Assembly: GCF_007998985.1 (NCBI RefSeq)
Contig: NZ_CP041659.1
Span: forward strand, 558,001 to 622,000
Length of the DNA: 64,000 nucleotides
Reading direction: 5' to 3'
Source of the DNA: Sphingomonas xanthus
GTDB lineage: Bacteria; Pseudomonadota; Alphaproteobacteria; Sphingomonadales; Sphingomonadaceae
Below the pieces are notes generated by a model, which had not been told where the DNA came from, made no database searches, and was given only the letters and a program-made list of their open reading frames with translations. The position numbers and the translations under genes are program-made. Numbering within the stretch: the first letter of the stretch is position 1; every line of letters begins with the position of its first letter. This document shows positions 7,523 to 23,455 of this stretch, one piece after another.

Positions 7523-8580
7523 TGGCCCTCCGGAAAGGCGTTACTGGTGGTCCGGGCAGCCTGCCGCGCGACGGCTCCCGAACCGCGGATCTCAAGCCAT
7601 GACGGGACTCCGCCATAAGTTCGGCTGTTCCCGCTGTCGATCCGCCATAACCTTCCGTCCAGGGCCTCGATGATCTGGGTCGATGGGGTGTGCCCAACGA
7701 CGATTCGGCTGACCCCGAATTTCTGGAGGGCCAGCGCAACCTCCTGGTCGGGGGTCAGCGGCGTTGCGCCCGGTACCGAGGGGGCCAGCGTCGTTTCATC
7801 GCTTGTGCCGCGCGTTACCAAGCCTCGATACCATAAGGGGCCCGTCGGATCGTTGATGATCGCCGCCGCCGAACTGTCGCGGGACTTCAGCGCGGCAGCC
7901 ACCTGTTCGTTGATCTGCGCGATCGACTGGTCCGCGTAGCGGCTGCTGATCCCCCCATGGACGAACAAGCTGTCGCCCAATTTCACGACTGCCGGATTTC
8001 CGAGTACCCATTCGCCAAGTTCGCCGTCGCTGCGCCAGGCGGCCTGGTATTCAAGCCGGCCGAGGGGCACTTCCTTCATCCAGGCAGCGCGGACGTCGGC
8101 TGGCCTGAGCGTCGGGTCGCGGGCGATGGCATCGGCTTCGACGCTTGCCCGGCTTGCCTCGTAAACACGGTCGCGGAGGGCAGCCGAATTCCTGTCGGCG
8201 AAGGCGGCATATTCGCCGGGATGCACATAGCGCATGTCGCCGGTCATCATCATCGCTTCATGATTGCCGACCAGCACAATGACCTGTCCGCCGCGCCGCC
8301 GCGACTCCCGCTGGAGCCGCTTCAGGTGGCGGATGATCTTGAGGCTGTCGGGCCCGCGGTCGACGACATCGCCGAGCTGCACCAGCGTGGTCGCGCCGCC
8401 GGTCCAGCGGCCGCGCTGGTCGACCAGCCCGGCCCCGCGGGCGATTGCCAGCCAGGCGTCATAATCCCCGTGCAGGTCACCGACCGCGACGATGCGTTCG
8501 GGTGCCCGCGCTCCGGTCGGCGCGGCAGGCAACATCATCATGACCAGCGCGAACAAGGGCCAGACCAACAGCCGCAACAT
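7519..8580 (-). CDS. Secreted calcineurin-like metallophosphoesterase
   Basis: 353 residues from ATG 8580, with a GGGGG stretch upstream and a signal peptide (MLRLLVWPLFALVMMML...). The dinuclear-metal motifs appear in order: GDLHGD, GDVVDRG, GNHEAM, then HGG (LFVHGGISS) and VVGHTP. This is the PPP-type / Shewanella-like protein phosphatase arrangement. Probably periplasmic. Followed by, and coupled to, the CotH-like gene. Substrate unknown. Confidence 0.88.
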   Translation of the reverse strand: MLRLLVWPLFALVMMMLPAAPTGARAPERIVAVGDLHGDYDAWLAIARGAGLVDQRGRWTGGATTLVQLGDVVDRGPDSLKIIRHLKRLQRESRRRGGQVIVLVGNHEAMMMTGDMRYVHPGEYAAFADRNSAALRDRVYEASRASVEADAIARDPTLRPADVRAAWMKEVPLGRLEYQAAWRSDGELGEWVLGNPAVVKLGDSLFVHGGISSRYADQSIAQINEQVAAALKSRDSSAAAIINDPTGPLWYRGLVTRGTSDETTLAPSVPGATPLTPDQEVALALQKFGVSRIVVGHTPSTQIIEALDGRLWRIDSGNSRTYGGVPSWLEIRGSGAVARQAARTTSNAFPEGQ

Positions 8581-8949
8581 CGGCACCCCCCTGGCATTGA
8601 ACGTGCGCAAGTGGGCGCCGCGCAACGATTTTTGTCAACCCGCCTGTGGCCAAGCCCGTCTGTCGCGCGCTTGACTTTCCCGGTGCTGCCTGTAGAGGCC
8701 GCGCGGTCATGCCCATCGGGCTGACGCTCGTCCGAGACAGTCGCTGCCCCTGATCCGTCAGGGACTTAATTCGCGGCCTAGACGGGGATAAGGAATTCAA
8801 GGACGGGTCGCCATCGGCGTCCCGGTCGTGCGCGGGAAACGATCCTGCGCCTCTCGATCCATCCCCCGGACATCTCGGAGACTTGGGATTTCCCAAGGCT
8901 CCAACCCTTTGCCGGATGGTCCGGCAGGGGGAATGACTAGGAGAATGGC
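8581..8949 (+). promoter_or_regulatory. Promoter and long leader of rplJ-rplL
   Basis: 369 bases without a gene. A sigma70-like promoter is visible: TTGACT (8671-8676), 16-base spacer, TAGAGG (8693-8698). That predicts a leader of about 245 bases. It contains two hairpins near its end: CTTGGG/CCCAAG at 8882-8897 and a 7-bp stem TGCCGGA/TCCGGCA at 8910-8926. Long leaders bound by L10-(L12)4 regulate rplJL in many bacteria; these structures are candidates for that site. A good AGGAG lies just before the rplJ start. Confidence 0.5.
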
Positions 8950-9456
8950 ATGGATCGTTCGCAAAAAGCCGATCTGGTTGCCGAGCTGAAGAACGTCTTC
9001 ACCGAGACCAGCGTGGTGGTGATCACCCGCAATCTCGGCCTGTCGGTCGCGCAATCGACCGACCTGCGCCTGAAGATGCGCGATGCCGGTGCCCAGTTCA
9101 AAGTTGCGAAGAACCGGCTTGCCAAGATCGCGCTCGAGGGCACCCAATATGGTCCGATCGGTGACTTGCTCACCGGCCCGACCGCACTTGCAACCTCGAT
9201 CGACCCCGTGGCCGCCGCCAAGGTGGCCGTGGAGTTCGCCAAGACCAACGATCGTCTCGAGATCGTCGGTGGCGCGATGGGCGACACGCTGCTCGACGTG
9301 AACGGGATCAAGGCACTTGCCGAGCTTCCCTCGCTCGATCAGCTGCGCGGCACTCTCGTGGGCCTCATCCAGGCGCCCGCGACGAAGATCGCCCGCATCG
9401 CCAAGGAGCCGGGTGGCCAGTTGGCGCGCGTCATGGCCGCCAAGGCCGCAGCTTAA
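8950..9456 (+). CDS. rplJ: 50S ribosomal protein L10
   Basis: 168 residues, starting [14 protein letters not shown]. The N-terminal RNA-binding part contains [19 protein letters not shown] and [12 protein letters not shown]; the C-terminal helix region ([19 protein letters not shown]) is where L7/L12 dimers dock. Forms the stalk base at the GTPase-associated centre. Followed after 55 bases by rplL. Confidence 0.98.
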   Translation: MDRSQKADLVAELKNVFTETSVVVITRNLGLSVAQSTDLRLKMRDAGAQFKVAKNRLAKIALEGTQYGPIGDLLTGPTALATSIDPVAAAKVAVEFAKTNDRLEIVGGAMGDTLLDVNGIKALAELPSLDQLRGTLVGLIQAPATKIARIAKEPGGQLARVMAAKAAA

Positions 9457-9511
9457 GTTTTTCGTTATTCACGCACGACACCTGGGCCGATGGGCCCACT
9501 AGGAGACTAAA

Positions 9512-9886
9512 ATGGCTGACCTGAACAAGATCGTCGACGACCTGTCGGCTCTGACCGTCCTCGAAGCTGCCGAACTGGCCAAGCTGCTCGAAGAAAAGTG
9601 GGGCGTTTCGGCCGCTGCGGCCGTTGCCGTTGCCGGCCCGGCCGCCGGCGCCGCTGCCCCGGCTGCTGAAGAGCAGACTGAGTTCGACGTGATCCTCACC
9701 GGCGACGGTGGCAAGAAGATCAACGTCATCAAGGAAGTCCGCGCCATCACCGGCCTGGGCCTGGGCGAAGCCAAGGCGCTGGTCGAAGGCGCTCCGAAGG
9801 CGCTCAAGGAAGGCGTCAACAAGGACGAAGCCGAAAAGATCAAGAAGCAGATCGAAGAAGCCGGCGGCACCGTCGAGCTCAAGTAA
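9512..9886 (+). CDS. rplL: 50S ribosomal protein L7/L12
   Basis: 124 residues. An N-terminal dimerisation helix ([22 protein letters not shown]), an Ala-rich hinge ([20 protein letters not shown], about residues 36-56) and the C-terminal factor-binding domain ([20 protein letters not shown]) are all visible. Highly expressed stalk protein recruiting translation GTPases. Strong terminator 36 bases downstream separates it from the next genes, so rpoBC must use its own promoter. Confidence 0.98.
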   Translation: MADLNKIVDDLSALTVLEAAELAKLLEEKWGVSAAAAVAVAGPAAGAAAPAAEEQTEFDVILTGDGGKKINVIKEVRAITGLGLGEAKALVEGAPKALKEGVNKDEAEKIKKQIEEAGGTVELK

Positions 9887-9921
9887 GCTGCTTCGGGCCT
9901 CTTCGCTCGAACCGACACAGG

Positions 9922-9952
9922 AAGGGCGGCTCTCATGGGGGCCGCCCTTTTT
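9922..9952 (+). terminator. Intrinsic terminator of rplJ-rplL
   Basis: Stem AAGGGCGGC (9922-9930) / GCCGCCCTT (9941-9949) with a 10-base loop and following T run. Confidence 0.9.
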
Positions 9953-9956
9953 GCGT

Positions 9957-10775
9957 TCAGGCGGGGAGCGCCCCCGCCGGGACCGGGCGCTTGCCCGCGA
10001 CCCATCCCGCCCAGCCGATCCCCGCGCCGGCCAGCGTCGCCGCAAGCGCCATCGGCCAGGTCGGGATCGCGGCGGCATGCACGTAAAGCTGCTTCCACGC
10101 CGCAGTCCCGCCCGGAAATTCGAATAGTAGCGAACTCAGCAGCGTCAGCCCGCCGGCGATCGCGAATGGCCGGCCATTGGTCCGTCCCGCGCGCACGGCG
10201 ATAATGAAGGCGATCATCGCGGTTGCTCCATTGCCGAGGTGGAAGCTCGGCCCCAGCCGCTCGAAGGCTCCGGGCTGCGAAAAGTCGATTCCCATAAGGA
10301 GCGGCGCGAGGCGGCCCAGAATAGGTGGCATCAAGAAGAGCGCGGTCGCCAGCAGATGGGAAGCATGCGGCCCGATCTTGCGGCGCTGCTTCAGCGCCTG
10401 AAAATAGAAATAGGCCATGCCGCCGACGGCAACGAAATCGAGCCAGGCCAAGTGTGGCGGCCAAATCGCGCTGAAAGGCGTTGCAGCGCTGACATGACGC
10501 TGCGCCATGCCGACGAAGATCGTCGCCCCGCCGGCAAGGAACAGCGGGAACAACGCCAGGCTGACCAGCCCGTTGGCCCGGTGGAAGCGGCGATGACCGT
10601 GATGGATTGACCAACTCTGCATCGCCAGCAGAAGCAACCACATGGTCGCGGTGATGCCGTGAAAATGGAAGGAAGGCGGACTGGTCGACAGGACCGACAG
10701 ATAGTTGGGCCAGAAGGCCAGCGCGGCCAGCGGAAACAGCGACAGCACCCACCAGTGCGCATGGCGAAATGGCAT
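9957..10775 (-). CDS. Multi-pass membrane protein, unknown function
   Basis: 272 residues with about seven hydrophobic spans. Histidine-rich motifs sit next to membrane segments: SFHFHGITATMWLLLL (about residues 35-50), WSIHHGHRRFHR (about 55-66) and FHLGNGATAM. Paired histidines at helix ends raise the possibility of heme or metal binding, as in DUF2306-like proteins, but I do not recognise a named family. It lies antisense between rplL and rpoB and shares no operon with them. Confidence 0.6.
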   Translation of the reverse strand: MPFRHAHWWVLSLFPLAALAFWPNYLSVLSTSPPSFHFHGITATMWLLLLAMQSWSIHHGHRRFHRANGLVSLALFPLFLAGGATIFVGMAQRHVSAATPFSAIWPPHLAWLDFVAVGGMAYFYFQALKQRRKIGPHASHLLATALFLMPPILGRLAPLLMGIDFSQPGAFERLGPSFHLGNGATAMIAFIIAVRAGRTNGRPFAIAGGLTLLSSLLFEFPGGTAAWKQLYVHAAAIPTWPMALAATLAGAGIGWAGWVAGKRPVPAGALPA

Positions 10776-10864
10776 CTTGGCCCCCTATGAAACCTGCCCC
10801 TCCGGAATGCTAGCGAAAGCGGGCATTTTCGCAAGCGGTGGACCGCCCTTCCCGGTTCGCCGAC

Positions 10865-10889
10865 GGAACGACCCCGCGCCCGCAGGGTT
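10865..10889 (+). promoter_or_regulatory. Candidate EcfG promoter for a 23-residue membrane peptide
   Basis: GGAAC (10865-10869), 16 bases, GGTT (10886-10889), one base off the GGAAC-N16/17-CGTT consensus and identical to the site at 1321. A start about 8 bases on would give a leader of roughly 30 bases before the ATG at 10928. Confidence 0.4.
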
Positions 10890-10927
10890 GTGTTGGCATT
10901 GGCATTGAACAGCAAAAGGGAAGAAAT

Positions 10928-10999
10928 ATGGGACGCAACGTCACGATGAGCATCGGCGTGCTGATTCTGATCCTGATCGTCGTCGCTCTGGTTTTCTGA
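10928..10999 (+). CDS. Very short single-span membrane peptide
   Basis: 23 codons plus stop. An excellent ribosome-binding site (AAAAGGGAAGA) lies 4-8 bases upstream. The peptide has a short polar start (MGRNVTMS) and then an unbroken hydrophobic run (IGVLILILIVVALVF) to the C-terminus, as expected for a membrane-inserted micropeptide. The promoter-like site upstream is of general-stress type. Its stop is next to the convergent dioxygenase-like gene (11001). Too short for homology judgement; coding status rests on the ribosome-binding site, composition and promoter. Confidence 0.55.
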   Translation: MGRNVTMSIGVLILILIVVALVF

Positions 11000-11000
11000 G

Positions 11001-11336
11001 CTAGTCGAAGATCGACAGGTCGAGCGGCTCGCTCGGCCCAAACCAGACAACATGGTCGCGGTGGTCGGCGCGGTCGTCGCCAGTCGATGCATGGGCAAAG
11101 ACGGTTAGGCCGTCACGATTGACGGCCAGCCATGTCGCGACCTCTCCAAATTGCTGGGTCGGAACGGTCAGCTGCACCGACCCTCGCGGGTGCGGCCCGA
11201 CCGGGCCTGGGTGGTATTGGCCGACCCTGATCCCGAACTTCGCGTTAGCCCGCTGCGCCAGCGCCCTTGCCGCATCGACCTCTACCGCATCGAAATAGAT
11301 GTGGGCGTGGAAATCGCGGATTGGCCTGCCGTTCAT
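11001..11336 (-). CDS. DOPA 4,5-dioxygenase family protein
   Basis: 111 residues matching the small DOPA-dioxygenase-like family: the opening RDFHAHIYFDAVEVDAARAL, the mid-motif HPGPVGPHPRGSVQLTV and the end VFAHASTGDDRADHRDHVVWFG. Histidines in FHAH, QYHPGPVGPHPR, FAHA and HRDH could hold Fe(II). In fungi the family opens the DOPA ring; bacterial members are mostly uncharacterised, so the substrate is unknown. Stand-alone gene. Confidence 0.82.
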   Translation of the reverse strand: MNGRPIRDFHAHIYFDAVEVDAARALAQRANAKFGIRVGQYHPGPVGPHPRGSVQLTVPTQQFGEVATWLAVNRDGLTVFAHASTGDDRADHRDHVVWFGPSEPLDLSIFD

Positions 11337-11469
11337 GCCTCGCTCCTTGAGATGGTCCAGAGTCGCCCCTTATCCGCGATAGTGCAATCAGAATCGCCGG
11401 ATTGAGGAACCGACTCAGCGGACAAACATTGATTCTTCGAAAGTCAAGTTCAAATAGATGAGGCGCAAA

Positions 11470-12018
11470 ATGAGAAAGCTGGAGCTTGCGCTCGGCCTGA
11501 CGGCCGCGCTCGCCCTTTCAGTCCCGGCCAGTCCCGCACTGGCTTCGATGGAAACTCCGGAAGCCAAGGCCGAGGCGAGCGACGCTGCGTCGATCGCCCG
11601 TTACGACATGATCGAGGCGTTCGGCGACAAGTCGCTCAAGCCAGGCCAATATGTCTGGCGGAGCGTCAAGGCCGCGGGCGAACCGCGAGTGGTCGTCAGC
11701 CTGTCGGACCAGCTGGTCTATCTTTATCGCGGCGACACGCTGATGGCGGTCTCCACGACCTCGACCGGAACCGACAAGAACCCCACCCCCACCGGCATTT
11801 TCGAGGTTCTTGCAAAGAAACCGATGCATCACAGCCGCAAGTACGACAATGCCCCAATGCCCTTCATGCAACGGATCGACAAATATGGCATCGCACTGCA
11901 CGCCGGGGCGCTGCCGGGCCATCGGGCCAGCCACGGCTGCATCCGTCTGCCGTCGTCATTCGCCAAGAAGCTTTATTCGGTGACCAGTCTGGGCTCGACC
12001 GTGATGATCGGCGCCTGA
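11470..12018 (+). CDS. L,D-transpeptidase (YkuD domain)
   Basis: 182 residues from ATG 11470 (GAGG 6-7 bases upstream; the ATG at 11458 has none). Signal peptide MRKLELALGLTAALALSVPASPALA. The catalytic region has HAG (about residues 144-146) and GHRASHGCIRLP with nucleophile C157. Such enzymes form 3-3 cross-links in peptidoglycan or attach proteins to it, in the periplasm. The protein is a minimal YkuD domain without a peptidoglycan-binding module. The upstream 130 bases contain GGAAC at 11406 but no matching -10 element. Confidence 0.9.
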   Translation: MRKLELALGLTAALALSVPASPALASMETPEAKAEASDAASIARYDMIEAFGDKSLKPGQYVWRSVKAAGEPRVVVSLSDQLVYLYRGDTLMAVSTTSTGTDKNPTPTGIFEVLAKKPMHHSRKYDNAPMPFMQRIDKYGIALHAGALPGHRASHGCIRLPSSFAKKLYSVTSLGSTVMIGA

Positions 12019-12096
12019 TCCCCCCACATGCGAACTGGTCGCCGCGGCCGGCGAGGATCATAGGGTCCTTGCCGGCCATTTTCCTGCGCATCCCCC

Positions 12097-12124
12097 TTGC
12101 ACCCAAGTAGAAATCGGCTATATC
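12097..12124 (+). promoter_or_regulatory. Putative promoter of rpoB-rpoC
   Basis: TTGCAC (12097-12102), 16-base spacer, TATATC (12119-12124), giving a leader of about 180 bases before rpoB at 12311. Needed because rplJL ends in a terminator 2.2 kb upstream. The leader includes a small hairpin CGCACG-GCTT-CGTGCG at about 12153-12168. Nothing else is seen in 12019-12310. Confidence 0.55.
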
Positions 12125-12310
12125 CGACCCTATCCAAACATAACGGCTCCGCCGCACGGCTTCGTGCGCCCGGGGCTTTTCCTGTCCTCACCGGGACACG
12201 GACCGATCCAGCGCAACGGTCCGCACGTATGGTGAGGAATTCCCCAGGATCCGCGCCGGACATTCATGGGCCCGCGTGCCTCGACGCGTGCCCGGAGCGC
12301 AGGGAATATA

Positions 12311-16474
<4,164 letters not shown>

Positions 16475-16493
16475 CCGACTTTCCCTCCCCTAG

Positions 16494-16515
16494 CCCCTCC
16501 CGCCCGCGGGAGGGG
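16494..16515. repeat. GC-rich palindrome between rpoB and rpoC
   Basis: Perfect 9-bp inverted repeat CCCCTCCCG / CGGGAGGGG with a 4-base loop, 18 bases before rpoC. A related palindrome (CCTCCCC/GGGGAGG) lies at 20810-20828 after rpoC. There is no T run, so it is not a terminator. Similar CCTCCCG...CGGGAGG units are, from general experience, common intergenic repeats in sphingomonads. Confidence 0.6.
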
Positions 16516-16532
16516 ATTGGAGCCAAGATATT

Positions 16533-20798
<4,266 letters not shown>

Positions 20799-20809
20799 GC
20801 CTTCAGGCA

Positions 20810-20828
20810 CCTCCCCCGCCCGGGGAGG
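20810..20828. repeat. GC-rich palindrome after rpoC
   Basis: CCTCCCC (20810-20816) / GGGGAGG (20822-20828) with a 5-base loop, in the short gap between the rpoC stop and its terminator. Related to the palindrome at 16494. Confidence 0.5.
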
Positions 20829-20841
20829 CCGCCCAAGAAAA

Positions 20842-20871
20842 AAGCCCCGCCGGCGCGAGCCGGCGGGGCTT
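20842..20871 (+). terminator. Intrinsic terminator of rpoB-rpoC
   Basis: Perfect 13-bp stem AAGCCCCGCCGGC, GCGA tetraloop, GCCGGCGGGGCTT, then ATTCTTT. Because the stem is flanked by an A run on the left it may also stop transcription arriving from the opposite strand (the entericidin genes). Confidence 0.93.
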
Positions 20872-20898
20872 ATTCTTTGCCGCTAGGCGGTCAGGCGA

Positions 20899-21039
20899 TC
20901 AGCAGCGGCCGCCGTTAATCGTATTCTCGGTGCAATTAGCGGCCGAGGACAAATCCTCACCCGCGCCCCGCACCGTGTTGCAGGCGGCGATTGCTAGTGC
21001 GCTGCCGATAAGCAGCATCGTCGTCATTTTGCGAACCAT
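20899..21039 (-). CDS. Entericidin A/B-like lipoprotein, copy 1
   Basis: 46 residues, preceded by a near-perfect ribosome-binding site (AAAGGAGG). N-terminal MVRKM, a hydrophobic run TTMLLIGSALAIAA and lipobox cysteine C20, then NTVRGAGEDLSSAAN, the entericidin core. Unlike copy 2 it has a longer tail, CTENTINGGRC, with two extra cysteines (C36, C46). Entericidins are tiny envelope lipoproteins linked in E. coli to stress and stationary-phase lysis. Tandem with copy 2, 42 bases apart and co-oriented, and convergent with rpoC. Confidence 0.88.
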   Translation of the reverse strand: MVRKMTTMLLIGSALAIAACNTVRGAGEDLSSAANCTENTINGGRC

Positions 21040-21081
21040 GGTCGAAACCTCCTTTAAATGGCGTAACGACCATGACTCAGA

Positions 21082-21207
21082 TTACGTCGCGTTGTCGACA
21101 GCGTTAGCAGCCGAGTTCACATCTTCGGCCGCACCACGAACCGTGTTGCAAGCCGCGACGGCAAGGCTGCCGCCGATCATGAGAATGGTCATCACCTTGC
21201 GAAACAT
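21082..21207 (-). CDS. Entericidin A/B-like lipoprotein, copy 2
   Basis: 41 residues with GGGAGA upstream of the ATG. MFRKVMTILMIGGSLAVAAC20 forms a lipoprotein signal, followed by NTVRGAAEDVNSAANAVDN. The two copies share the cysteine at the same position and the NTVRGA core, so they are tandem duplicates that have diverged at the C-terminus. Typical entericidin length (40-50 residues). Confidence 0.88.
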   Translation of the reverse strand: MFRKVMTILMIGGSLAVAACNTVRGAAEDVNSAANAVDNAT

Positions 21208-21278
21208 GAGCTATCTCCCTGTCTACCGCCTGAACGAACGCCGCAAAGTGGCTTCGGTGCCATGACGGGCGCGAAATG

Positions 21279-22295
21279 TTAGTTGGACGCGCGGTGGTGA
21301 CGGTCGATGGTGTCCTTGTCGAGCCGGAGGAAGCGCGCAGCGTTGTTGTAGAGAATGTCGCGTTTCTGCTGGTCGGTCAGATAATCCGCTTCGGTAATCG
21401 CCTCGATCGCGATCGGGATGGATTTGGGCCAGACCATCTGGTCGCTGCCGAACATTACCCGCTTGCCGTAGCCCGCCTCGACCAGTCGCCTCAGGTGATG
21501 GTGAAACTCGGCCCGCGGCACCCCGACATTGTCCGCCGAAATATCGACATAGACTTGCGGGTGAGCGTTCATGAGGGCGATCATTTCGTTCGTCATCGGC
21601 ATGCCGGCATGCATGACATAGATCCGCATCCTGGGATGGCGGACCAGCAGCTCTTCGAGCAGCAGCGGATTGCCGAGGGACGCGCGATATTTGGGGTAGG
21701 CCCAATAAGGTCCGCCGGGCGCGCCATATCCCATATGGATGCCGACCGGGACATCGTGCCGCTCCGCCAGCGCGTAAAAGGGCATCAGCGAAGGATGGTC
21801 GGGCGCCAGTCCGCGATACTGGGGCGTGAGTTCCGCGAACAAGCGAGTCTCACCGCTCTTGACCCGCGATTCCAGCTCAGCGAGCCGGGCCGCCGAGGGC
21901 AAATTCTCGTCGACAAAGAAATTGCTTGCCGGGACGAACATGCCGGGCTGTGCCTTCATCCAGGCGGCGACGATGTCGCGGTCCCCGGCGATGACCCCGC
22001 TGACCACATTCAATCGCCGCATTTCGCTGATCGTGTCGGCCAGCACCGCGGCGTCCGTGGAGGGAGAGGCAAGCATGACCTTGCAGGTCGCCTGCGCGGT
22101 GAAATCGAACGGTTTGGCGGGGTCGATGCCGTGCATCTCGACGCCGCGCGCGCCCACGCACAAGGGGACGCTTTCGCCGCCGAATTCCTTCAGCGACCAG
22201 GCGTGCATATGCATGTCGATGATCGGCTTGCCCGCGCCCTGTGCCAGCGCCGGCGCGGCCAGGAGCATTGCCGAGAGGGCAATTGCCATGCGCAT
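21279..22295 (-). CDS. Secreted amidohydrolase-family metal-dependent hydrolase
   Basis: 338 residues from ATG 22295, placed 8 bases after a perfect AGGAGG; an earlier ATG at 22319 overlaps the thyA stop (TAATG) but is less well placed. Signal peptide MRMAIALSAMLLAAPALAQ. Metal-binding motifs of the amidohydrolase-2 (TIM-barrel) type: DMHMHAW (about residues 28-34), GIHMGYG, VMHAGMP and FGSDQMVW. Substrate unknown. Likely co-transcribed with thyA. Confidence 0.85.
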   Translation of the reverse strand: MRMAIALSAMLLAAPALAQGAGKPIIDMHMHAWSLKEFGGESVPLCVGARGVEMHGIDPAKPFDFTAQATCKVMLASPSTDAAVLADTISEMRRLNVVSGVIAGDRDIVAAWMKAQPGMFVPASNFFVDENLPSAARLAELESRVKSGETRLFAELTPQYRGLAPDHPSLMPFYALAERHDVPVGIHMGYGAPGGPYWAYPKYRASLGNPLLLEELLVRHPRMRIYVMHAGMPMTNEMIALMNAHPQVYVDISADNVGVPRAEFHHHLRRLVEAGYGKRVMFGSDQMVWPKSIPIAIEAITEADYLTDQQKRDILYNNAARFLRLDKDTIDRHHRASN

Positions 22296-22318
22296 CGTCA
22301 TGCCTCCTGCTTGCACCA

Positions 22319-23113
22319 TTACACGGCGACGGGCGCCGCGATGTGTGGGTGCGGATCGTAATTTTCGAACGCGAAATCCTCGACTTCATAATCGGCCAGC
22401 GACTGTCCCCGGTCCTTCATGACCAGCCGCGGCAGCGGGCGCGGATCGCGCTGCAGCTGGAGCCGGGCCTGGTCGAGGTGGTTGGAATAAAGATGCACGT
22501 CACCTCCGGTCCATACGAACAGGCCGGGTTCCAGTCCGCATTCGCGCGCGAGCATGTGAGTCAGCAGCGCATAGCTGGCAATGTTGAACGGGACGCCGAG
22601 GAAAAAGTCGGCACTGCGCTGATAGAGTTGCAGATTGAGGCGACCGGCGGCGACCTGAGTCTGAAACAGGCAGTGACAGGGCGCAAGCGCCATGCGGTGG
22701 ATCTCGCCCGGATTCCAGGCCGTGACGATCTGCCGGCGTGAGCCGGGGTCCGTTCGGATCAGCTCGACCAGTTCGCGAATCTGGTCGATATGGCGCCCGT
22801 CGGCCGCCTCCCAGTCGCGCCACTGCTTGCCATATACCGGCCCGAGGTCGCCCGCCTCGTCGGCCCATTCGTTCCAGATGCTGACCTTGCGGTCCTGAAG
22901 CCACTTCACATTGGTGTCGCCACGCAGGAACCACAGCAATTCGACGATAATTGATCGCAAATGAAGCTTTTTCGTCGTCAGCAGCGGGAACCCCTTGGCA
23001 AGGTCGAACCGCATCTGCGCCCCGAACAGCGACAATGTGCCGGTTCCGGTGCGGTCCATCTGTTCCACACCGTCGTCGAGGATCTGCTGCATGAGGTCGA
23101 GATATTGGCGCAT
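22319..23113 (-). CDS. thyA: Thymidylate synthase
   Basis: 264 residues, the same length as the E. coli enzyme. Converts dUMP to dTMP using methylene-tetrahydrofolate, in the cytoplasm. Catalytic C146 sits in [10 protein letters not shown] and R-block residues occur at [11 protein letters not shown]. The folate/dUMP region [20 protein letters not shown] and the conserved C-terminal IAAPVAV are intact. Its stop overlaps a possible amidohydrolase start by one base. Confidence 0.98.
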   Translation of the reverse strand: MRQYLDLMQQILDDGVEQMDRTGTGTLSLFGAQMRFDLAKGFPLLTTKKLHLRSIIVELLWFLRGDTNVKWLQDRKVSIWNEWADEAGDLGPVYGKQWRDWEAADGRHIDQIRELVELIRTDPGSRRQIVTAWNPGEIHRMALAPCHCLFQTQVAAGRLNLQLYQRSADFFLGVPFNIASYALLTHMLARECGLEPGLFVWTGGDVHLYSNHLDQARLQLQRDPRPLPRLVMKDRGQSLADYEVEDFAFENYDPHPHIAAPVAV

Positions 23114-23455
23114 GATCCCACCCTAGCGCCCGTCAACGCCCCGTCCAGCGGGCAAATTGCAGCCAAAGCTTCGCCGATGTGGACGCAGTTACCTTAGGCG
23201 TCGGGGCGCGGCGTCCCTCGCTTGGCGTCATGCGATATCGGCGTGCCGGATCACCTGCGCTTAACGGCTTAGCGCCCGCCCGCCGCTTCTATTCACTTTT
23301 TTGCAGGTAAGGACGACCGGGTCGACAGGCTGTGGGTTGCGCACGTCGAAGATGCGGCGCGGTGCATCCATGTCGAACGCTGTGCGGGCGATCCGTCATC
23401 CCAGCGGCGATGTCTCGCCGACCGAAGCATGCGGCGAATGGGACTTCTTTGATCG
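23114..23455. other. Gene-free 342 bases, possible gene remnant
   Basis: No convincing gene. On the minus strand 23261-23371 encodes 36 residues (MDAPRRIFDVRNPQPVDPVVL...) of protein-like composition including LTCKKVN, with no ribosome-binding site; the preceding residues RIARTAFD continue in frame up to a stop. Another frame immediately before reads IKEVPFAACFGRRDIAAGMTD. This could be a frameshifted C-terminal relic, or chance. The thyA promoter should also lie in the left part; none is clear. Confidence 0.25.
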
